A DNA stretch of 7,300 bases from Natronomonas sp. (GCA_007135435.1 SLIW01000301.1:1-7300); one strand, 5' to 3'; shown: positions 1 through 6,981, counted from the stretch's first letter. A program made the numbers and translations. Notes: generated from the sequence alone by a model not told the origin.

Positions 1-351
1 CGAGCCGTGTGCCCGAACGCGCTGACGCTCGACGAGGACGACACGGTGCCGTGTACGGACGGGGGCCGCCTGTACGCCCATGTCCTCCCCGCCGCAGGCC
101 ACACGGCCCGGCCACGGGGGGTCGCCCTGCTCGCCGACGAGATCCCGCTCGACGTCGATCTCCCGGACGAGGAGACCTCCGACAGGAGGCTGTTCGGTGG
201 CGTCCATGGAGCGTTCGCCATGGCGGGTCGACACGCCACGGGCCTGACCGTCGGCGCAGCGGTGAATCGACGCGCCGAGGACGAGGCCTCGATCGAGGAT
301 CGTGTGTTCGAAGCGCTGGACGAGGTGACGATGACAGACTCGGTCCCGTGA
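1..351 (+). CDS. Unrecognised acidic protein, 3' part (5' end outside window)
   Basis: The frame is open from the first base of the window to the TGA at 349-351. A GTG at 7 could be a start, but two further codons are open before it, so I treat the gene as 5'-truncated (about 116 visible residues). Codons are strongly GC-ending and the protein is rich in Asp and Glu, which supports real haloarchaeal coding. Visible pieces are two cysteines in the N-terminal part (in CPNA and VPCTD), a central stretch with LPDEETSDRRLFGG, a small-residue segment HGAFAMAGRHATGLTVGAAVNRR, and an acidic C-terminal helix (EDRVFEALDEVTM). There is no membrane segment. I do not recognise the family and assign no function. 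The stop codon is followed at once by a hairpin (352-372), so the transcript probably ends there. Existence is likely; function is unknown. Confidence 0.65.
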   Translation, partial: RAVCPNALTLDEDDTVPCTDGGRLYAHVLPAAGHTARPRGVALLADEIPLDVDLPDEETSDRRLFGGVHGAFAMAGRHATGLTVGAAVNRRAEDEASIEDRVFEALDEVTMTDSVP

Positions 352-372
352 CCAGCCGTGTGACTCGGCTGG
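352..372 (+). terminator. Hairpin immediately after the stop of the first gene
   Basis: CCAGCCG (352-358) and CGGCTGG (366-372) form a perfect 7-bp GC-rich stem with a 7-base loop. It begins on the base after the TGA at 349-351. No T-run follows (GATTGCTC), so it is not a classical intrinsic terminator and archaeal terminators are usually T-rich. A role in 3'-end formation or mRNA stability is inferred from position only. Confidence 0.35.
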
Positions 373-634
373 GATTGCTCGTGAGAGGAGGTGGCGCGAC
401 CTTCCGATACCAGCACCGGTGTCGGCTGGTTCAAGGGTGAATAGACACCGGGAGAGGGGCATGGAAGCACCCGACTCAGAAGGAGGAAGAAATCGTCCGA
501 GAAGTATCTACTCGGATGAGGGACCGTATCGATGGAGATCGACCGAATGACGTCGGTGAACGTATCGAGGAGCAAGAAGCCATCGAAGAATCGAGATGGG
601 TGATCGGTCCTGATAGCGAAGGTTCGACAGTGCC
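373..634. other. AT-richer convergent spacer with an orphan open frame
   Basis: This stretch lies between the 3' ends of the first gene and atpD. It is clearly less GC-rich than the rest of the window (for example around GAAGAAATCG and AAGTATCTAC near 487-510). One plus-strand frame stays open after the TGA at 438-440, has an ATG at 516, and runs on antisense into the 3' end of atpD. The part before atpD reads as a charged, helix-like peptide (EEEIVREVSTRM, GERIEEQEAIEESRW). Its third codon positions are only about half G/C, unlike every other gene here. It also holds a CCGAG...CTCGG hairpin (497-501 with 511-515). It may be a gene remnant, a small recently acquired gene or non-coding DNA; I do not call a CDS. 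No tRNA or recognisable mobile element is visible. Confidence 0.4.
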
Positions 635-1339
635 TCAGTCGTCGCTCGGGATCGGTTCGCCTTCGGTCGGCCGCTCGTCGGCCTCGCCGGCGGCCTTGCG
701 CTCCTCGGCCTCCTCGCGTTCCTTCTTCGCCTTGATCTTCTTCATCCGGAAGATCTCCTCGCGTTCCTGCTCCTCGAGCTTCTGTTCGATGTAGTCCTGG
801 CCCTCGTAGAGCTCGGGCAGGAGCTTGAACTCGAGGGCGTTCACCCGGCGCTTCGTCTTCTCGATCTCCTCGAGCATCTTCTTCATCGCGGTCTCGACCT
901 CCGCGGCGAGGATGACCGTCTCGAGGAGCTCCTCGTAGGCGTCGGCCGCCTCGTCGATGCGCGCGGAGGTCCCGACGAGGCCGTAGCCGCGCTGGTCGAG
1001 GGACTTCTTCACCTTCGTCGACTCGATCTGCGGGACGACCACGCCCATGATGTTCTTCGACTGGCTCGTGATCTCGGGGTGCTCCTTGAGCGCGGCCGCG
1101 GCGCCCCGGACCGCCACGTCGCCCTCCATCGCCCGCGCCATGTTGATGTTCCGCTGGGCCCGCTCGTAGTTCGCCTCCAGGTCGGCGCGGACGTCCTGGG
1201 ACTGGTCGAGGATGTCCATGAACTCCATGATGAGGCCGTCGCGCTTCTTCTCGAGCGTGTCGTGGCCCCGCTCGGAGAGCTCGATGCGGTCCTCGATCGC
1301 CATGAGGTTCTTCCGCGTCGGCTTGACGTCCTTGCTCAT
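635..1339 (-). CDS. atpD: A-type ATP synthase subunit D
   Basis: This encodes the central-stalk subunit D of the archaeal A1Ao ATP synthase, a long coiled-coil shaft that with subunit F links the catalytic A3B3 head to the membrane rotor. The 234-residue product starts [13 protein letters not shown] and has the family's N-terminal helix ([13 protein letters not shown] segment near residues 22-30, followed by [10 protein letters not shown]), a central domain, and the C-terminal helix with the signature [11 protein letters not shown] at 161-171. Length fits the family apart from an acidic tail (residues 209-234). The frame is open 43 codons further upstream, but ATG 1339 matches the conserved N terminus and lies about 30 bp from a TATA-like element, so the upstream part is not coding. 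No other ATP synthase gene is in the window; haloarchaeal atpD is often set apart from the main atp operon. Identification is secure. Confidence 0.97.
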   Translation of the reverse strand: MSKDVKPTRKNLMAIEDRIELSERGHDTLEKKRDGLIMEFMDILDQSQDVRADLEANYERAQRNINMARAMEGDVAVRGAAAALKEHPEITSQSKNIMGVVVPQIESTKVKKSLDQRGYGLVGTSARIDEAADAYEELLETVILAAEVETAMKKMLEEIEKTKRRVNALEFKLLPELYEGQDYIEQKLEEQEREEIFRMKKIKAKKEREEAEERKAAGEADERPTEGEPIPSDD

Positions 1340-1363
1340 CCTTGCTGGGGCTTCTCCCCCGAG

Positions 1364-1380
1364 GTGGTTAATCCTTTTCA
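1364..1380 (-). promoter_or_regulatory. Probable atpD core promoter
   Basis: On the minus strand the sequence reads GAAAAGGATTAACC, with the TTAA at 1368-1371 about 30 bp before the atpD ATG. A purine-rich BRE-like element followed by an A/T core at this distance predicts a transcript with zero to about five leader bases, the usual haloarchaeal arrangement. It is the only A/T-rich run in this part of the gap. Confidence 0.6.
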
Positions 1381-1533
1381 GTTCGGGCGGCATGGACGGT
1401 CCTGGTGCGTCGACGGGGCGGAGCGGTGGGTCCTTCTCGTGGCGGGACGCACGGGGCTTCCACGCCAATCTGGATCCGGTCGAGGATCACCCTGGCGAGC
1501 AGTCGCCCCCGGCCGAGGACGGTCGAGCAGTAG

Positions 1534-1543
1534 CATTTTTATC
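1534..1543 (+). promoter_or_regulatory. TATA box for the 1566-2135 gene
   Basis: CATTTTTATC is a strong archaeal TATA element in otherwise GC-rich sequence. Its centre lies about 27 bp before the GTG at 1566, predicting a leaderless transcript. It also argues against using in-frame starts further upstream such as the ATG at 1393. Confidence 0.75.
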
Positions 1544-1565
1544 ACGGGCCCGCGACGGGTCGGCC

Positions 1566-2135
1566 GTGACGGACACGCTCGAGGTCGATCTCAACCGCGA
1601 GGGGCTGCAGACGCTGGAGGTCCCCGAGCGGTTCGAGGCGGGTGGGCCGTTCACCGTCGCGTTCGACAACCACGGCGAGGCGGTCCACGTCTACCTCAAC
1701 CTCGACGACCGGCTCTCGGAGGTCGCCCGTATCGAGGCGACCAATCACTACGTGGAGGGCGGCGAGCGCCGCCGGGTCGACGTCCAGGTCCGGGACCCCT
1801 CGGAGTGGCCCTCCGAGACCGTCCGCGGGAAGCTGAAGGTCGTCGCCGCCCACGGCCGGGAGACCCACTTCGTCGACGTGACCTTCGACGCGACCGCGGA
1901 GAAGCGCCCCGTGGAGGTGGATCCGGAACTCTCGCAGCCCCAGCCGGACCGCGGACGGGACGACGACACCTCGCCGATGCTCCGGGCGCTCCCGGTGGCG
2001 GTCCTCGGCGCCGTCGCGATCATCCTCGCGATCGGCGCCCTGGTCGCCGGCCAGGGGATGGACCTGCTCCTCGGCGGGTTCGCCGTCGTGGCCGGCGCGG
2101 CCTGCGCCGTGGCGGCCTACTACCTCCTCGGGTAG
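1566..2135 (+). CDS. Conserved haloarchaeal protein, C-terminal membrane-anchored
   Basis: The 189-residue product starts at a GTG (MTDTLEVDLNREGLQTLEVPE). The frame is open further upstream, but the strong TATA box at 1534-1543 places the start here. Residues 1-118 look like an all-beta domain: alternating strands such as TLEVDLN, FTVAFDNHGEAVHVYLNLDD, RRVDVQVRD, GKLKVVAAHGRETHFVDVTF. A charged Pro/Asp linker (119-137) follows. Two hydrophobic helices then end the protein (about 139-162 and 165-188), so both the N terminus and the extreme C terminus should face the same side. There is no signal peptide, so the beta domain is probably cytoplasmic. I recall similar uncharacterised proteins in other haloarchaea, possibly a named DUF family, but cannot fix the number. 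It is divergent from atpD, with no evidence for a shared function. Confidence 0.85.
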   Translation: MTDTLEVDLNREGLQTLEVPERFEAGGPFTVAFDNHGEAVHVYLNLDDRLSEVARIEATNHYVEGGERRRVDVQVRDPSEWPSETVRGKLKVVAAHGRETHFVDVTFDATAEKRPVEVDPELSQPQPDRGRDDDTSPMLRALPVAVLGAVAIILAIGALVAGQGMDLLLGGFAVVAGAACAVAAYYLLG

Positions 2136-2322
2136 CCGGTGCTTCGGGCCGGGAGGCCAGCGCCTGGTGGACCGGGGCTTCACTGCCCACTCCGCTGTGG
2201 ACGTCTAGGTTGCTCTCCGATTTGTCTTCCAGCAACAGATCTCGTCGAGGGGGTCCGGACCCTCGTGGAGAGTCCTGGAGGATCACCCGATGCGGAACGC
2301 TCTTCGTCGAGACCTCCCAGGC
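2136..2322. other. Convergent intergenic spacer with a palindrome
   Basis: This gap separates the 3' ends of the membrane-anchored protein gene (+) and the Fe-S protein gene (-). It holds the perfect 12-bp palindrome GGGTCCGGACCC at 2251-2262, inside a longer imperfect inverted repeat: CTCGTCGAGG on the left (2241-2250) and TCGTGGAG on the right (2263-2270). No T-run follows on either strand. The hairpin could mark the 3' ends of both convergent transcripts, but that is inference. No coding frame here looks convincing. Confidence 0.35.
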
Positions 2323-3558
2323 TCAGCCATCCGCGCCGTCCGCTTCGTCCGCGCCGTCAGCTCCATCTGCACCCTCCGCGCCGTCCCATTCGTCGGTCGC
2401 CACCCCACAGAGGTCCCCCTCGTCGTCGAACCGCTTGGCACGGAGGAACCGCGCCCGGTAGCGGTTCGCCCCATCGGAGAAGTCGGCCTCGCGGATGTCG
2501 TCGGTCCGGCCGTCGGCGACCGCGTCCACGATCGCCTCGAGCTGCTCCTTCTCGCTCGGCGTGAGCTCGAACTCGTAGGTGCGGGGCTCCTCGCCCTCGA
2601 GCGTCGTCCACGTTCGGGCGGCCGAGACCACGAGCGAGCAGGGCTCCCGACAGGGGAACGCGCCGTCGCCGCCGTCGACCTCCAGGGGCGTCTCCTCGTC
2701 GTACGCCCACTCCCGGCGTTTCAGGCACTGCGAGTCGACACAGCAGGCCTCCGCGACCCAGTTCACGTGCTCGTGGCCCTCGCCGCGGTCCCACGTCTCG
2801 ACGACGCCGTAGATGCCCGTCTGGCGAGCCATCGTCTCGCGCCAGTGGCTCACGTCCAGCTCGCCCCGGCGCTCGCGGTACCAGTTGGCGACCGTCGCCG
2901 GGTAGACGAACCCCACGGTCTCGGCGAGCGCCCGGCCGTCGAGGTCGACGAACGCCCAGCCGGTCGGCAGCGTCGGCGCCGTCTTGAGCGGCCGGTAGCG
3001 ACCCCGGTCGTCGAACGTCGCGATCTCGCGGGCGTCCCGGGGGTCGGTGTGGACCTCGAGGGCCTCCGGCTCGCGGTCGGCGTCCTCGGCGTGGCGGACG
3101 GTGTAGACCCGGTGGCCGTGTTCGCCCAGCCGGATCGTCACGTGGAGCTGGCCCCACGACGCCGCCAGTCTCCCTTCCGCCATGGCCTCGTAGCGGTCCG
3201 GGACGTCCCGCTCGTCGGCGTCCTCGAGCCACCGGAGGAAGGCCCGCTCGGCCGGGGGCCGCTCGATCGCCTCCCAGTAGTACCAGTTGGAGACGTACCA
3301 CGGGTTCTGGGCGGCCACGCGACCGAGCCCGGCCTCGTCGAGCCCCGCGTGCGTGTCGCTGCCCGTGGCGAACGTGTAGCGGTCCCCCACGCCGTCCTCG
3401 CGGTCCTCGCCGTCCTTGCCGTCCTCCCCGTCCTCGCGGTCCTCGCCGCCCTCGCCGTTCTCGCCGCCCTCATCGGTGACGATGAGGCCGTCGAGGGCGA
3501 CACCCTCCTCGGCGGCGGCGACGAGCGCCTCCAGTTGTGCGTCGTCCACGTCAGTCAC
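2323..3558 (-). CDS. DR2241-like 4Fe-4S protein, partner of CbiX
   Basis: The 411-residue product (GTG start, MTDVDDAQLEALVAAAEEGV) resembles the non-chelatase part of Deinococcus DR2241, in which CbiX-like domains are joined to extra domains including an Fe-S one. The likely cluster ligands are in C272-C273-x4-C278 (ACCVDSQC) and C303-x3-C307 (FPCREPC), with a lone Cys384. An aromatic segment NPWYVSNWYYWEAIER lies at 85-100. Two stretches are low complexity: residues 29-60 (Gly/Asp/Glu-rich, repeats of EDG) and the tail 391-411 (repeats of ADG); both look like lineage-specific expansions. It overlaps cbiX by 8 bp, so the two are co-transcribed and probably translationally coupled. A GTG at 3549 giving 408 residues is an alternative start. 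A redox or cluster-donating role in cobalamin synthesis is inferred from context. The frame is also open upstream through cbiX, which is coincidental. Confidence 0.85.
   Translation of the reverse strand: MTDVDDAQLEALVAAAEEGVALDGLIVTDEGGENGEGGEDREDGEDGKDGEDREDGVGDRYTFATGSDTHAGLDEAGLGRVAAQNPWYVSNWYYWEAIERPPAERAFLRWLEDADERDVPDRYEAMAEGRLAASWGQLHVTIRLGEHGHRVYTVRHAEDADREPEALEVHTDPRDAREIATFDDRGRYRPLKTAPTLPTGWAFVDLDGRALAETVGFVYPATVANWYRERRGELDVSHWRETMARQTGIYGVVETWDRGEGHEHVNWVAEACCVDSQCLKRREWAYDEETPLEVDGGDGAFPCREPCSLVVSAARTWTTLEGEEPRTYEFELTPSEKEQLEAIVDAVADGRTDDIREADFSDGANRYRARFLRAKRFDDEGDLCGVATDEWDGAEGADGADGADEADGADG
2326..2388 (-). repeat. ADG-encoding low-complexity tail
   Basis: This is the last 21 codons of the Fe-S protein. 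The plus strand shows repeated GCGCCGTC and GCCGTC units, encoding WDGAEG then ADG/ADE repeats up to the TGA at 2323-2325. Near-exact short repeats suggest slippage-driven length variation. Confidence 0.7.
3379..3474 (-). repeat. EDG-encoding microsatellite inside the Fe-S protein gene
   Basis: It covers codons 29-60. The plus strand alternates CCTCGCGGT, CCTCGCCGT and related 9-base variants, encoding runs of G-E-D, E-D-G and K-D-G. It lies between an N-terminal helix (residues 7-18) and the first aromatic domain, so it probably forms a disordered, very acidic linker. Unit length is a multiple of three, so gain or loss of units would keep the frame. Confidence 0.75.
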
Positions 3559-4450
3559 CCGTCCCTGCGGGCCCCGGGGCGGGTTCGCCCGCGGCCACCC
3601 GGGTCCGCCGCCGGACCTCCTCGAGCGCGTCGCCGACCTCGGCACCGGCGTCGGCGGCCCGTTCGAGGACGACCTCGGCGAGCAGGGGCTCCGTCCCGAC
3701 GGCGCCGGCGTACCAGATCCGGTGGCCGTCGACCGTGGCCGGCGTCTCCCACCCCTCCCGGTGGTCGTCGGTGAGGCCCACGTCCTCGGGGATGTCCTCC
3801 TGGGTGTGGTAGCCGTCGGCGACGAACAGGGGGACGACGACGATATCGTCGCTCTGGAAGTGGTCGGTAACGTCGTCGATCTCGGGCGCCTCGTCCATGA
3901 ACAGCGCGCGGACCTCCGCGAAGCGGCCGCGCTCGCGGACCCGGTCTGCGTGGTACTCGATCGCCTTCGCGGAGTGCTCGTTGCGCTCGGTGCCGTGGCC
4001 GACGACCGCCAGCCCGAACCCGGGGCCGACCTCCGGGTCGCCGGTGACCGACTCCGCCCGCCGGACGATGACGTCGGCCATCGCGTCGTGGGTCCCGACG
4101 GGGCCACAGTAGTGGACCGTCTTGTCGACGTCCGCGGCCGCGAACGTCGCCTGGGTCGCGCTCGTGCCGTCGGAGTCCCACGCGTCGACATCCCAGCCCT
4201 CGAGGCGGAGCTCGCGGGGGATGACCTCCTCGGTGAAGTACCCCTCGGAGACGAACAGCGGGACGACGTAGACCTCCTCGCTCTCGAGGGTCCGGAGCAC
4301 CTCGCGGAACGACGGCTCCTCCTTCCAGAACGCGGTCGCGACCTCGTCGAAGACCCCGGTCTCGCGGACGGTGTCGGCGTGCGCGTAGGTCGGCGCGCTC
4401 GCGTCCGGGTTCAGGTGCGACCCGTGTGCGACGATGACGAGCGCCTGCAT
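3551..4450 (-). CDS. cbiX: Sirohydrochlorin cobaltochelatase, two-domain CbiX
   Basis: CbiX inserts Co2+ into sirohydrochlorin in the anaerobic (early-cobalt) cobalamin pathway; it is a cytoplasmic class II chelatase needing no ATP. The 299-residue product holds two tandem CbiX domains. Domain 1 (about 1-130) has VAHGSH at 7-12 and VVPLFVSEGYFTEEVIP at 62-78. Domain 2 (about 145-285) has VVGHGTERN at 149-157 and VVVPLFVADGYHTQEDIP at 204-221. In domain 2 both expected metal-site histidines are present (His152, His215). In domain 1 His9 is present but the second position is Phe72, so domain 2 probably carries the complete site. The C-terminal tail (286-299) is Gly/Pro/Ala-rich. A TATA-like element about 27 bp before the ATG suggests a leaderless mRNA covering this gene and the overlapping DR2241-like gene. 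CbiX family assignment is firm; cobalt over nickel or iron rests on family and partner. Confidence 0.93.
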   Translation of the reverse strand: MQALVIVAHGSHLNPDASAPTYAHADTVRETGVFDEVATAFWKEEPSFREVLRTLESEEVYVVPLFVSEGYFTEEVIPRELRLEGWDVDAWDSDGTSATQATFAAADVDKTVHYCGPVGTHDAMADVIVRRAESVTGDPEVGPGFGLAVVGHGTERNEHSAKAIEYHADRVRERGRFAEVRALFMDEAPEIDDVTDHFQSDDIVVVPLFVADGYHTQEDIPEDVGLTDDHREGWETPATVDGHRIWYAGAVGTEPLLAEVVLERAADAGAEVGDALEEVRRRTRVAAGEPAPGPAGTGD

Positions 4451-4472
4451 ACCCGAGGGTTCGTCACGGCGG

Positions 4473-4486
4473 CCTTATCGCCTTCG
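4473..4486 (-). promoter_or_regulatory. Probable cbiX promoter
   Basis: The minus strand reads CGAAGGCGATAAGG: a BRE-like CGAAG followed by an A/T core (GATAAG) centred about 27 bp before the cbiX ATG at 4450. The spacing fits a leaderless transcript. The core is only moderately A/T-rich. Confidence 0.5.
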
Positions 4487-4601
4487 GCTTCGCCGGGATC
4501 GGGCTGCACTCGGCACCGTGGGTTCCTCCCCCGGAGCGTGGTATCTCCCGAAGTGCGGATCATCTCACCGCGATCGGCGGCGCGGGCTCGAGAGACACTC
4601 C

Positions 4602-4666
4602 TGTGTCAACCTCCTGCGTCCACCTCCTGTGTCAACCTCCTGCGTCCACCTCCTGCGTCCACCTCC
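4602..4666. repeat. Five tandem copies of a 13-bp repeat
   Basis: The copies start at 4602, 4615, 4628, 4641 and 4654. They are two variants, A (TGTGTCAACCTCC) and B (TGCGTCCACCTCC), in the order A-B-A-B-B. Read on the minus strand, every unit carries GGAGG followed by TTG or TGG. The array lies in non-coding DNA between the small membrane protein gene and cbiX, some 120 bp or more upstream of the cbiX promoter. It may be a multi-copy protein-binding site or simply a slippage product. Confidence 0.9.
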
Positions 4667-4696
4667 AGCGGTTCACGACCGACCTCCCCGCCGCTT

Positions 4697-4748
4697 TTCC
4701 CTCCGCCCTTCCCCCCGTTCTTCCCCCGTTCTTCCCCCCGTCAACCCC
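4697..4748 (-). repeat. G-run array with G-quadruplex potential
   Basis: The minus strand carries GGGG (4745-4748), GGGGGG (4734-4739), GGGGG (4723-4727) and GGGGGG (4711-4716), separated by TTGAC, AAGAAC and AAGAAC, then AA, GGG and AAAA-ended purines. Four G-runs with loops of five and six bases meet the usual G-quadruplex pattern. It spans the stop codon of the 4741-5193 gene and lies on that gene's sense strand, so it would be in the mRNA 3' end. A role in transcript-end formation is inferred. Confidence 0.65.
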
Positions 4749-5193
4749 ACCACGGGATCGTCAGAACGCTGGCCAGGTACCCCACGACGGCGACCAGGAG
4801 GAGCAGCCTGGCGGCAGCGACCGGATCGAGCAGGAACACGCAGAGCAACCCGGCTATCGATGGCGCGAGCACGACGCCGCCGACGACGTACCGCTGCTCG
4901 CGCTCGGGCGACGCACGGACGTGGATGACGACGCCGGCGACCGCGCTGCCGGCGAGCGACGCGAGCGCCCACAGGCCGAGCAGCGACGGCACCAGCACGT
5001 CCGGCTCCCCCGGCGCGGTCCCCCGGACGGCCCACCAGTAGCCGTACCCCTGGCCCACCGCGCCGGCCGTGATCCCCAGCGTCGCGACGACCAGGTACGC
5101 CGTCGCCACGAAGAGGTAGGGGACGACCGCGCGCGGTCGCGTCCTCCACCGCTGCTCGGAGGGCCGGAGCACGGGATACGGCCGGCTGGGCAT
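4741..5193 (-). CDS. Small four-helix membrane protein, unknown function
   Basis: The 150-residue product begins MPSRPYPVLRPSEQRW, with an Arg/Pro-rich, positively charged N terminus before the first helix. Four hydrophobic segments are visible: about 24-48 (VPYLFVATAYLVVATLGITAG), 66-91, 102-121 and 126-146. The loop after helix 1 contains aromatic GYGYWWAVRG, and a charged loop (HVRASPEREQRY, 91-102) separates helices 2 and 3. By the positive-inside rule the N terminus and the 91-102 loop would both be cytoplasmic. There are no catalytic motifs and I do not recognise a family. It lies 102 bp downstream of the acyl-CoA synthetase gene on the same strand, but the dyad-rich spacer between them suggests its own regulation. 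No clear TATA box is visible before the ATG. The gene is likely real because hydrophobic periodicity and GC-ending codons hold over its whole length. Confidence 0.75.
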   Translation of the reverse strand: MPSRPYPVLRPSEQRWRTRPRAVVPYLFVATAYLVVATLGITAGAVGQGYGYWWAVRGTAPGEPDVLVPSLLGLWALASLAGSAVAGVVIHVRASPEREQRYVVGGVVLAPSIAGLLCVFLLDPVAAARLLLLVAVVGYLASVLTIPWWG

Positions 5194-5206
5194 GGGCTAG
5201 TTGGGC

Positions 5207-5220
5207 GGTGATCGATCACC
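5207..5220. promoter_or_regulatory. Perfect 14-bp palindrome, operator candidate
   Basis: GGTGATCGATCACC is exactly self-complementary. Its centre is about 20 bp before the ATG (5193) of the small membrane protein, so a bound dimeric regulator would cover the region where transcription of a leaderless gene starts. The function is inferred from symmetry and position only. Confidence 0.45.
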
Positions 5221-5221
5221 C

Positions 5222-5235
5222 GGCGATTGGTCGCC
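5222..5235. repeat. Short inverted repeat GGCGA-TTGG-TCGCC
   Basis: A 5-bp stem with a 4-base loop sits one base after the 14-bp palindrome and 61 bases beyond the acyl-CoA synthetase stop codon. It could be part of an operator group or a weak transcript-end hairpin for that gene; no T-run follows. Confidence 0.3.
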
Positions 5236-5240
5236 CCGGT

Positions 5241-5272
5241 CGTGTCGATTCACGGGCGTGTCGGTTCACGGC
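5241..5272. repeat. Tandem 16-bp direct repeat, each unit with a CGTG-N6-CACG dyad
   Basis: CGTGTCGATTCACGGG (5241-5256) is followed directly by CGTGTCGGTTCACGGC (5257-5272), differing at two positions. Each copy has CGTG and CACG arms six bases apart. Two adjacent near-identical dyads about 16 bp apart (roughly one and a half helical turns) resemble tandem regulator sites. They lie 48-79 bp upstream of the small membrane protein gene and just downstream of the acyl-CoA synthetase. Confidence 0.5.
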
Positions 5273-5295
5273 TCAGGCCGCACAGTACCGCACCG

Positions 5296-6921
<1,626 letters not shown>

Positions 6922-6950
6922 GGTGACGGGACGTACGTGTGAGAGCGACC

Positions 6951-6966
6951 CACAAAACCGTTTCCC
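6951..6966 (-). promoter_or_regulatory. Probable promoter of the acyl-CoA synthetase
   Basis: The minus strand reads GGGAAACGGTTTTGTG, a purine BRE-like element followed by TTTTGT centred about 33 bp before the ATG at 6921. This predicts a very short leader of about six bases. It is the only A/T-rich run in the 90-bp divergent gap. Confidence 0.5.
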
Positions 6967-6981
6967 GCCGGGACCGACACC

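Noticed and set aside
461..550. Short 29-residue frame from an ATG at 461
   Set aside because: It is short, Arg/Ser-rich, without typical haloarchaeal acidity, and the overlapping frame through 516 looks more protein-like.
1340..1468. 43-residue N-terminal extension of AtpD
   Set aside because: It has no family counterpart, contains the atpD promoter, and the conserved N terminus begins at the ATG at 1337-1339.
1212..1565. Upstream in-frame extension of the 1566-2135 protein
   Set aside because: It runs antisense through the atpD start and across a strong TATA box placed exactly for the GTG at 1566.
3379..3474. Possible CRISPR-like repeat array
   Set aside because: The repeats are 9-base codon-phase units with no spacers; they are an in-gene microsatellite. 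The 13-bp array at 4602-4666 also has no spacers.
3559..4191. Upstream in-frame extension of the Fe-S protein through cbiX
   Set aside because: It is Ser/Thr/Arg-rich shadow sequence inside the well-supported cbiX gene; the acidic product begins at the GTG at 3556-3558.
3416..5041. Long plus-strand open frame antisense to cbiX and its neighbours
   Set aside because: Very GC-rich haloarchaeal genes leave long antisense frames open. The product is low-complexity Val/Arg/Asp/Pro sequence without motifs, while the minus strand encodes clear CbiX and membrane proteins.
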